Of a stretch of 64,000 nucleotides of DNA, positions 57,504 through 64,000 are shown piece after piece. The position numbers were made by a program, and so were the translations under genes. Where the stretch lies: assembly GCF_900108295.1 (NCBI RefSeq), contig NZ_FNWK01000001.1, forward strand, positions 1,612,001 through 1,676,000, written 5' to 3'. Under the pieces are notes generated by a model that was given only the letters and a program-made list of their open reading frames with translations, had not been told where the DNA came from and made no database searches. The stretch is from Sphingopyxis sp. YR583 (lineage in GTDB: Bacteria; Pseudomonadota; Alphaproteobacteria; Sphingomonadales; Sphingomonadaceae). Numbering within the stretch: the first letter of the stretch is position 1; every line of letters starts with the position of its first letter.

Positions 57504-60163
57504 GCTTCGTCCGCCATTAGCCGCTTGAGCGCATAAAGCGCATCGAGCGCTTCGCGTGGGGCAAGCGCGTCGGGATCGATATGGCCAAGCGCCTCGCGCA
57601 GCGCATCCTTTGCGGCGGCCGGCGCCTCGGCGAGCGTGGCGGCGAAGAGCGGCAGGTCGTCGAGCCCTGCGGCGAGGCCTCCCGTCTTCTCGCGCCCCGC
57701 TTCGAGCTTGGCGAGCACCGCTTCGGCGCGCTTCACCACCCCCGCCGGAACGCCGGCGAGGCGCGCGACTGCAAGGCCATAGCTGCGGTCGGCGGGGCCT
57801 TCGGCGAGTTCGTGGAGCAGCACCAGATCGCCCTGCCATTCACGCGCGCGGACGTGGTGAAGCGACAATGCGTTCAGCGTTTCGGCAAGCCGCGTCAGTT
57901 CGTGATAGTGGGTGGCGAAGAGGCAGCGGCACTTGTTCACCTCGTGCACCGCCTCGACCACCGACCAGGCGAGCGCGAGCCCGTCGTAGGTCGATGTGCC
58001 GCGCCCGACCTCGTCGAGGATTACAAAGCTTTGCGGCGTCGCCTGCGCAAGGATCGCCGCGGTCTCGACCATCTCGACCATGAAGGTCGAGCGCCCGCGC
58101 GCCAGATTGTCGCTCGCACCGACCCGGCTGAACAGCCGGTCGACGAGTCCGAGCTTCGCCGACGCCGCAGGCACGAACCCGCCCGCCTGCGCGAGCACGA
58201 CGATCAACGCATTCTGGCGCAGGAAGGTCGATTTACCGCCCATATTCGGGCCGGTGACGAGCCAGAGCCGGTCGCGCGGCGACAGCGAGACATCGTTGGG
58301 CACGAAACGATCGCCCGATTTCGCAAGTGCAGCCTCGACCACCGGATGACGGCCGCCGCTGACATCCAGACACGGCTCGTCGGCGAGGTCGGGGCGGCAC
58401 CAATTGTGGCTCATCGCATGGTCGGCGAGCGACGCGGCGACATCGATGCGCGCGAGGACGTCGCACGAGGCTGCGATGGCCTCGCGCCGTGCGATCGCTG
58501 CGTCGGTCAGCGATTCGAGATGCGCGGCCTCAGCGGCGATGGCATGAACGGCCGCCTGCGTTACCCGGCTCGCGGCCTCGTGGAGATCGGATGAATTGAA
58601 GCGCACCACACCCGCGAGCGTCTGACGATGGGTGAAGCCCGATTCGGGCGCCATCAGCGCGTCGGCATGTTTTGCAGGCACCTCGACATGATAGCCGAGC
58701 ACACCGTTGTGGCGGATCTTGAGCGAGGCGATGCCGGTGCGGTCGCGATAATCGGCTTCGAGCGCCGCAATGGCCTTGCGCCCGTCGCGTGCGGTTTCGC
58801 GCAACGCGTCGAGCGCATGATCATAACCCTCGGCGACGTAGCCGCCCTGCGCGGCGTCGACAGGTGGGTTTTCGATCAGCGCGCGGCTGAGTTCATCGAC
58901 AAGCGTGCCATGGCCGTCGAGTCCCGGAAGCAGGCGTGCGAGCAAGGGCGGCAGGTCGGGACGCAGCGCGAGCCGTTCACGCAAAATTCGCGCGCCGCCA
59001 AGCGCATCGCGGAGCTGCGCGAGGTCGCGCGGCCCGCCGCGTCCGGCGACGAGGCGCCCGAGCGCGCGTCCGGCGTCGGGCAAGGCACGCAGCGCCGCGC
59101 GCAGTTCGCCGCGCCACAAGGCATCGCGCGCAAGACCGTCGACGAGGTCGAGCCGGTCGAGGATCGCATCCTTGTCGGTGAGCGGGCTTGCGAGATCGTC
59201 CGCGAGCAAGCGCGCACCCGCCGCGGTGACAGTGCGGTCGATCGTACCGAGCAGGCTACCGTCGCGCGCACCCGCCATCGTGCGGACGAGTTCGAGGCTT
59301 TCGCGCGTCGCGGAGTCGATCGCCATGCACCCCGACGCAAGGTGGCGAAGCGGCGGCTGGAGGAAGGTTGGTCCGCCGGTGCCGACATGGTCGAGATAGG
59401 CAACAAGCGCCCCCATCGCGGCGATTTCGCTACGCCCGAACTGGCCGAAACCATCGAGCGTCTGAACGCCGAAGAAGGTTTCGAGGCGCTTCTGCGCACT
59501 CGTGCTGGAAAAGTCTGCGGACGGTCGCCGCACGATCTGACGTGCCGAAGAAATCGGCAGTTCGTCGGCACTTTCGCTGAGCAGCAGCTCCGAAGGCGCG
59601 AGCCGGGCAAGTTCGGCGTCGACCGCCTGTACCGAAACCGCGACGACCTCAAAGCGCCCGGTCGAAATATCGGCCGCGGCAATCGCCACCTCGCCATCGC
59701 TGCCGATCTGCGCGAGCGCGGCGAGGCGGTTCGCGCTGCGCCCTTCGAGCAGGCTTTCCTCGGTCAGCGTGCCCGCGGTGACGAAGCGCACGATGTCGCG
59801 CGCGACAAGCGCCTTCGACCCGCCGCGCACCTTCGCCTCGGCTGGGGTTTCAATCTGCTCGGCGATCGCTACGCGGTGTCCGGCACGGATCAACCGCGCG
59901 AGATAGGATTCGGCAGCGTGCACCGGCACCCCGCACATCGCCACCGGCTGCCCGTCGTGCTCGCCGCGCGAGGTCAGCGCGATATCGAGCGTCGAGGCTG
60001 CGGCCTTCGCATCGTCGAAGAACAGCTCGAAGAAATCGCCCATGCGATAGAAAAGCAGGCAATCCCCGGCCTTGTCCTTCAGCGACCAATATTGCGCCAT
60101 CATCGGCGTCGCAGCGGACGCGGCATTGTTCGAATTGGCGGCGGAGCGGGCAGTGGCAGGCAT
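57500..60163 (-). CDS. mutS: DNA mismatch repair protein MutS
   Basis: 887 aa from the ATG at 60163. The N-terminal mismatch-binding FYRMGDFFELFFDDA (Phe-x-Glu reading motif) is near residue 40, and the C-terminal ATPase has Walker A TGPNMGGKST, Walker B VILDEVGRGTSTYDGLALAW and a conserved FATHYHEL switch. It recognises mismatches in replication. It is followed by glnD with an ATGA overlap. Confidence 0.98.
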   Translation of the reverse strand: MPATARSAANSNNAASAATPMMAQYWSLKDKAGDCLLFYRMGDFFELFFDDAKAAASTLDIALTSRGEHDGQPVAMCGVPVHAAESYLARLIRAGHRVAIAEQIETPAEAKVRGGSKALVARDIVRFVTAGTLTEESLLEGRSANRLAALAQIGSDGEVAIAAADISTGRFEVVAVSVQAVDAELARLAPSELLLSESADELPISSARQIVRRPSADFSSTSAQKRLETFFGVQTLDGFGQFGRSEIAAMGALVAYLDHVGTGGPTFLQPPLRHLASGCMAIDSATRESLELVRTMAGARDGSLLGTIDRTVTAAGARLLADDLASPLTDKDAILDRLDLVDGLARDALWRGELRAALRALPDAGRALGRLVAGRGGPRDLAQLRDALGGARILRERLALRPDLPPLLARLLPGLDGHGTLVDELSRALIENPPVDAAQGGYVAEGYDHALDALRETARDGRKAIAALEADYRDRTGIASLKIRHNGVLGYHVEVPAKHADALMAPESGFTHRQTLAGVVRFNSSDLHEAASRVTQAAVHAIAAEAAHLESLTDAAIARREAIAASCDVLARIDVAASLADHAMSHNWCRPDLADEPCLDVSGGRHPVVEAALAKSGDRFVPNDVSLSPRDRLWLVTGPNMGGKSTFLRQNALIVVLAQAGGFVPAASAKLGLVDRLFSRVGASDNLARGRSTFMVEMVETAAILAQATPQSFVILDEVGRGTSTYDGLALAWSVVEAVHEVNKCRCLFATHYHELTRLAETLNALSLHHVRAREWQGDLVLLHELAEGPADRSYGLAVARLAGVPAGVVKRAEAVLAKLEAGREKTGGLAAGLDDLPLFAATLAEAPAAAKDALREALGHIDPDALAPREALDALYALKRLMADEA

Positions 60164-60290
60164 ACGACATGCTTTGGTCTGGATATGGGCCGGTGGCAAG
60201 CATGCCACGCGATTCGCGGGTTCCATTTCCGCTTGGCGACGCTAGGGAATAGGCTCGGGCGCGCGCCTTGTGGATCAATCGAGAGGACAA

Positions 60291-62558
60291 ATGATGGACA
60301 GCGGCAGCAAGGTACAGTTTTCGGACCGCGAGGCCCTGCTTTACCATGAATATGGCCGGCCCGGGAAAATCGAGATCGTCGCATCGAAACCGATGGCGAC
60401 GCAACGCGACCTCAGCCTCGCCTATTCGCCCGGCGTCGCGGTTCCGGTGAACGCGATCGCCGAAGATCCGGCCAAGGCCTATGATTATACGATCAAGGGC
60501 AATCTGGTTGCTGTCATCTCTAACGGGACCGCAATTCTCGGCCTCGGCAATCTCGGTGCGCTCGCCTCGAAGCCGGTGATGGAAGGCAAGGCGGTGTTGT
60601 TCAAGCGCTTCGCCGACGTCGATTCGATCGACCTCGAAGTCGATACCGAAGACCCGCAGCGCTTCATCGAAGCAGTCGAACTGCTTGCGCCGAGCTTTGG
60701 CGGCATCAACCTCGAAGACATCGCCGCGCCGAACTGTTTCATCATCGAAGCGGCGCTGAAGGAACGCATGAACATCCCGGTGTTCCATGACGACCAGCAT
60801 GGGACCGCTATCATCACCGCCGCAGGCCTCATCAACGCCTGTTACCTGACGGGCCGTGACCTTTCGACGGTGAAGGTCGTCGTAAACGGTGCCGGCGCCG
60901 CGGCGATTGCATGTACCGCGCTGATCAAGGCGATGGGCGTGCGGCACGAAAATGTGATCATGTGCGACCGCAAGGGCACCATCTATCAGGGCCGTACCGA
61001 CGGCATGGACCAGTGGAAATCGGCGCATGCGGTGCCGACCGAAGCGCGCGACCTGACCGAAGCGCTCGTCGGGGCGGACGTGTTCCTCGGCCTCTCGGCC
61101 GCAGGCGCGCTGAAGCCCGAAATGGTGAAGGATATGGCGCCGGCGCCGATCATCTTCGCGATGGCGAACCCCGACCCCGAAATCTCGCCGCCCGACGCGC
61201 GCGCGGCGCGGCCCGATGCGATCATCGCGACGGGCCGTTCGGATTATCCGAACCAGGTCAACAACGTGCTCTGCTTCCCCTTCATCTTCCGCGGCGCGCT
61301 CGACGTCCATGCGACCGCGATCAACGAAGAGATGAAGATCGCGGCCGCCTATGCGATCGCCGACCTCGCGCGCCAGCAGGTGCCCGAGGAAGTCGCCGCG
61401 GCCTACGGCGGCCGCGCATCGAGCTTCGGACCCGAGTATATCATCCCCTCGCCCTTCGATCCGCGTTTGATGGAAATCGTGCCGGCGGCGGTTGCCGAAG
61501 CCGCGATGAAGACCGGCGTTGCTCAGCGGCCGATCGAGAATCTCGAAGAATATCGCACCCAACTCCGCGCCCGGCTCAACCCGACGACCTCGGTGCTCAC
61601 GCTCGCCTATGAGGCCGCGCGCAACAATCCAAAGCGTGTTGTCTTTGCCGAGGGCGAGGAGGAAGTCGTACTGCGCGCCGCAATCCAGTTCCGCGACGGC
61701 GGCTATGGCATTCCCGTGCTCGTCGGCCGCGAAGGGCTGCACGACAAGCTGCGCGCGATGGGCGTCGCCGATGCCGAAAGCTTCGAAGTCCACAACAGCG
61801 TCAATTCGCCGCACGTGCCGCAGATGGTCGAAATGCTTTACGAACGGCTGCAGCGCCGCGGCTATCTCCGCCGCGACGTCGAACGCATGGTCAATCGCGA
61901 CCGCAACATCTTCGGCTCGCTGCTGCTCAAAATGGGTCTCGGCGACGCGATGATCACGGGCACGACGCGCACTTATTCGCAGTCGATGCGTGAAGTCCGG
62001 CGGGTGATCGACCATGCCGAGGGCAAGACGCCGTTCGGCATCCATATCCTGGTCGATCAGCATCACACAATCTTCATGGCGGACACCACGGTCAACGAGC
62101 GGCCGACCGCCGAAATGCTCGCCGATATCGCCGAGCGCACCGCGCAGGTTGCGCGACGCATGGGTCACGAACCCCGTGTGGCCTTCCTTTCCTATTCGAC
62201 CTTCGGCAATCCCGAAGGGAGCTGGCTCGAAAGCATTCGCGAGGCGGTGTCGATTCTCGACCAACGGAGCCCCGGTTTCGAATATGAAGGCGAAATGGCA
62301 CCCGACGTCGCGCTCAACGAGAAGGTGATGAAGAATTATCCCTTCTGCCGTCTGTCGGGACCAGCAAATGTCCTGATCATGCCGGGCCTGCAGTCGGCGA
62401 ACCTGTCGGCGAAGCTGCTCCGCGAACTCGGCGGCGGGGCCGTCATCGGCCCGATGCTGGTCGGTATGGAAAAGCCCGTGCAGGTCGCCACGATGGCATC
62501 GACCGCATCAGACCTCGTCACCCTCGCCGTGCTCGCTGCGGGCGGGATCGCACAATAA
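60291..62558 (+). CDS. maeB: NADP-dependent malic enzyme with C-terminal phosphotransacetylase-like domain (MaeB type)
   Basis: 755 aa. The malic domain shows [33 protein letters not shown], and the Rossmann [17 protein letters not shown]. From about 440 on, the PTA-like domain ([41 protein letters not shown]) is usually regulatory rather than catalytic. It decarboxylates malate to pyruvate with NADPH formation. ATG 60291 or 60294 after GAGAGGA are both possible starts. A bidirectional terminator follows. Confidence 0.97.
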   Translation: MMDSGSKVQFSDREALLYHEYGRPGKIEIVASKPMATQRDLSLAYSPGVAVPVNAIAEDPAKAYDYTIKGNLVAVISNGTAILGLGNLGALASKPVMEGKAVLFKRFADVDSIDLEVDTEDPQRFIEAVELLAPSFGGINLEDIAAPNCFIIEAALKERMNIPVFHDDQHGTAIITAAGLINACYLTGRDLSTVKVVVNGAGAAAIACTALIKAMGVRHENVIMCDRKGTIYQGRTDGMDQWKSAHAVPTEARDLTEALVGADVFLGLSAAGALKPEMVKDMAPAPIIFAMANPDPEISPPDARAARPDAIIATGRSDYPNQVNNVLCFPFIFRGALDVHATAINEEMKIAAAYAIADLARQQVPEEVAAAYGGRASSFGPEYIIPSPFDPRLMEIVPAAVAEAAMKTGVAQRPIENLEEYRTQLRARLNPTTSVLTLAYEAARNNPKRVVFAEGEEEVVLRAAIQFRDGGYGIPVLVGREGLHDKLRAMGVADAESFEVHNSVNSPHVPQMVEMLYERLQRRGYLRRDVERMVNRDRNIFGSLLLKMGLGDAMITGTTRTYSQSMREVRRVIDHAEGKTPFGIHILVDQHHTIFMADTTVNERPTAEMLADIAERTAQVARRMGHEPRVAFLSYSTFGNPEGSWLESIREAVSILDQRSPGFEYEGEMAPDVALNEKVMKNYPFCRLSGPANVLIMPGLQSANLSAKLLRELGGGAVIGPMLVGMEKPVQVATMASTASDLVTLAVLAAGGIAQ

Positions 62559-62560
62559 GA

Positions 62561-62595
62561 AAAAGCGGCGGCGCCTCGATGGTGCCGCCGCTTTT
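62561..62595. terminator. Bidirectional intrinsic terminator between maeB and bamE
   Basis: A 15-nt arm AAAAGCGGCGGCGCC pairs with GGTGCCGCCGCTTTT, one G-U pair, TCGAT loop. The A-run and T-run on the two sides let it stop transcripts from both convergent genes. Confidence 0.9.
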
Positions 62596-62619
62596 CTGTC
62601 TTTGCCGGTGTCTTTGAAC

Positions 62620-63102
62620 TTATTGCCCCGGAGCACCCGCACCCGGCGCACCCACCGCGCCGATGTTGCCGAAGATATCCTCGAAGAAGCTGCGATGACG
62701 GCCGAGCGTCGGCGTCTTGTCGCCGTCGGGGCTGATCCGGCTCACCAGTTCGAGACCGGTGCGGTCGACTGCAGCGACGTTACCCGCCGGATCGAAGCGG
62801 ACGCGCAGCACCTGCTGCCCCACCGGGCGCGGCTTGGCAAAGGCGAGCTGCCGCGTTTCGCGCGACACATAATAATATTCATTGTTGCTGAACTGGCCGA
62901 CGAAGGTCGGACGGCCGAGCGTCTTTTCCACCGACTCGCGGTTGTCGACACCCGGCGTGATCGCTTCGGTCAGCAGTGGGTCGACAACATAGCCCTGCCG
63001 ACCCTTGAGCTGCGAGCAACCGCTGACGGTCAGCGCGAGCGCCAACCCGGCAACGACCAGGCGCATGGGGCGGGGCGAAATTTTGGGCGCATGGATCGGC
63101 AT
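62620..63102 (-). CDS. bamE: Outer membrane assembly lipoprotein BamE (SmpA/OmlA)
   Basis: 160 aa from the ATG at 63102, chosen because GGAG lies 8 bp upstream of it; the ATG at 63108 is only 2 bp from that site. A lipoprotein signal ends LTVSGCSQLKG. The SmpA/OmlA domain includes GVDNRESVEKTLGRPTFVGQF and the EYYYVSRETRQLAF pattern. It is part of the Bam complex for outer-membrane proteins. The C-terminus is Gly/Pro/Ala-rich. Confidence 0.93.
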   Translation of the reverse strand: MPIHAPKISPRPMRLVVAGLALALTVSGCSQLKGRQGYVVDPLLTEAITPGVDNRESVEKTLGRPTFVGQFSNNEYYYVSRETRQLAFAKPRPVGQQVLRVRFDPAGNVAAVDRTGLELVSRISPDGDKTPTLGRHRSFFEDIFGNIGAVGAPGAGAPGQ

Positions 63103-63227
63103 CAACATATCTCCGTTGCGCCCTTTTTCAGCGGGCGCTGGCAATCGCGCCTCTTAACCGCAAGCGGTCGGCGCATACAAGCGGCTTATGCCGCCGCAAA
63201 GCTTGCGCCAAGCTGACTGGCCTCTAG

Positions 63228-63313
63228 GTCCGGCACCGGCCCGCTCCCCCACCCGGCCTCCCCAACGATAGTAGCCTATGGCAAGCGGGGTGGGGAGCGG
63301 GCCGGTGCCGGAC
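63228..63313. repeat. Perfect 22-bp inverted repeat between bamE and the bc1 chaperone gene
   Basis: 63228-63249 and 63292-63313 are exact reverse complements (22 bp), with a 42-bp spacer that itself extends partly paired (CACCC/GGGGTGG). GC-rich stem without a T-run, so it is more like an extragenic palindrome than a terminator. The rest of 63103-63363 has no gene and must hold the divergent promoters. Confidence 0.7.
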
Positions 63314-63363
63314 TGTTTCAGCGCCCCCTTTTCCGGTGACATGATTCGGCCTAAGCGTTCCGC

Positions 63364-63897
63364 ATGTTTTCTTCGCTCCGCAAATTCTTCGCATCCGAGC
63401 CCGACCCGCGCGAGGCGCGCCGTCCGCTGTGGAACGCCGTCGTCGAAACCGCGCGCGCGCCGCACTGGTACGCAAACGGCACGGTCCCCGACACACTCGA
63501 CGGGCGGTTCGACATGATCAGCCTGGTGTTGGCGCTCGTCCTGCACCGGATCGACGACGAACCGGCACAAGGCCTCGCGGGCGTTCAACTGACCGAATTG
63601 TTCGTCAACGACATGGACGGCCAGATGCGCCAGATCGGCTTTGGCGACATGGTCGTCGGCAAACAGGTCGGTCGCATGATGAGCGCGCTTGGCGGCCGCC
63701 TTGGCGCCTATCGTGCCGCCGACGGATCGGCCGAATTGCGCGCCGCGTTGGTACGCAACTTGTGGCGCGGGGCGGAACCTGACGAAGCGGGATTGGCGCA
63801 TGTGATGGCTGAAGTCGTATCGCTGCGCAGCCGACTTGCCGCAACGCCGGTGTCCGCCCTCATCGTCGCCGATCGACTGGATGGATCGCGGACGTGA
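63364..63897 (+). CDS. Ubiquinol-cytochrome c chaperone (CBP3-like)
   Basis: 177 aa. The hallmark APHWYANGTVPDTLDGRFDMISLVLALVLHRID and the LTELFVNDMDGQMRQIGFGDMVVGKQVGRMMSALGGRLGAY segments identify the ubiquinol-cytochrome c chaperone family, which assists assembly of cytochrome bc1. Overlaps the next gene by 4 bp. The order bamE, chaperone, yceD is common in alphaproteobacteria. Confidence 0.95.
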   Translation: MFSSLRKFFASEPDPREARRPLWNAVVETARAPHWYANGTVPDTLDGRFDMISLVLALVLHRIDDEPAQGLAGVQLTELFVNDMDGQMRQIGFGDMVVGKQVGRMMSALGGRLGAYRAADGSAELRAALVRNLWRGAEPDEAGLAHVMAEVVSLRSRLAATPVSALIVADRLDGSRT

Positions 63898-64000
63898 GCG
63901 TGTCCGAATTCTCGCTGATCGTGACGCTCGCCGATGCGGCGCACGGTCGCATCATTTCGGTCGAAGTCGACGCGGCCGCGCGCGACGCAATTGCCCGGCG
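63894..64000 (+). CDS. YceD/DUF177 family protein, 5' part only (cut by the window end)
   Basis: Only the first 35 codons are in the window, from GTG 63894 in a GTGA overlap with the chaperone gene. The start (MSVSEFSLIVTLADAAHGR) and position after the bc1 chaperone fit DUF177/YceD, which is often followed by rpmF and plsX. Assignment leans on gene order because little sequence is visible. Confidence 0.65.
   Translation, partial: MSVSEFSLIVTLADAAHGRIISVEVDAAARDAIAR

Noticed and set aside
58628..60349. 573-codon plus-strand frame over mutS
   Set aside because: Shadow of MutS, whose catalytic motifs are intact on the other strand.
59850..62264. 804-codon minus-strand frame over maeB
   Set aside because: Shadow of the malic enzyme; no plausible domain.

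Overview
The window looks like a chromosomal segment of a GC-rich alphaproteobacterium, most likely a sphingomonad (Sphingopyxis/Sphingomonas type). Supporting genes are COQ9, a ubiquinol-cytochrome c chaperone next to BamE and a YceD/DUF177 gene, a type III PKS-methyltransferase-FAD oxidoreductase trio, a RibBX-type riboflavin protein with a fused N-terminal HTH, and a MutS-GlnD pair. No rRNA, tRNA or CRISPR array was recognised.

The first 24 kb is an accessory (defence/mobile) island whose left end lies outside the window. It has three modules. (1) Positions 102-8391 hold a sigma-54 activator with an RtcR-like (CARF-type) sensor domain, a 1906-aa protein with an active P-loop ATPase followed by what looks like a degenerate second one, and a coupled 340-aa protein ending in an RN-x3-H (HEPN-type) motif. 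I do not recognise this trio as a named defence system, and it is the best candidate for something new. (2) Positions 8680-18529 hold a compact overlapping operon, hsdR-hsdM-hsdS-mcrB-mcrC: a type I restriction-modification system followed by a McrBC modification-dependent system whose McrB carries an EVE/PUA-like insertion inside its AAA+ domain. (3) Positions 18730-23926, on the minus strand, hold three overlapping tyrosine recombinases plus a small coiled-coil protein, an arrangement resembling Tn554 tnpABC and 'recombinase in trio' elements. A recognisable promoter and a cluster of TTTGTGGAA repeats at 23.92-24.12 kb probably mark the element's right side.

From 24.48 kb rightward the genes are ordinary core genes: ssb, feoB/feoA, COQ9, an EamA exporter, an OYE-type ene-reductase, ribH and ribBX (with a palindromic operator candidate at the ribBX start), an ankyrin protein, SCO1, a YcgN-like protein, a YgjP-like metalloprotease, a PBP1A-type penicillin-binding protein, msrB, the type III PKS trio, a DUF4402 protein, yggS, a thiamine-phosphate-synthase-like protein, leuS-lptE-holA, an AraC-type regulator, pheS-pheT, an esterase, an O6-alkylguanine methyltransferase, mutS-glnD, a malic enzyme, bamE, the cytochrome bc1 chaperone and the start of yceD.

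Functionally, the island combines cutting of foreign DNA (type I R-M for unmodified DNA, McrBC for modified DNA) with an inducible system that may sense RNA damage or a nucleotide signal and answer with ATP-driven, RNase-type toxicity. The core genes show frequent 1-11 nt overlaps typical of translationally coupled operons.
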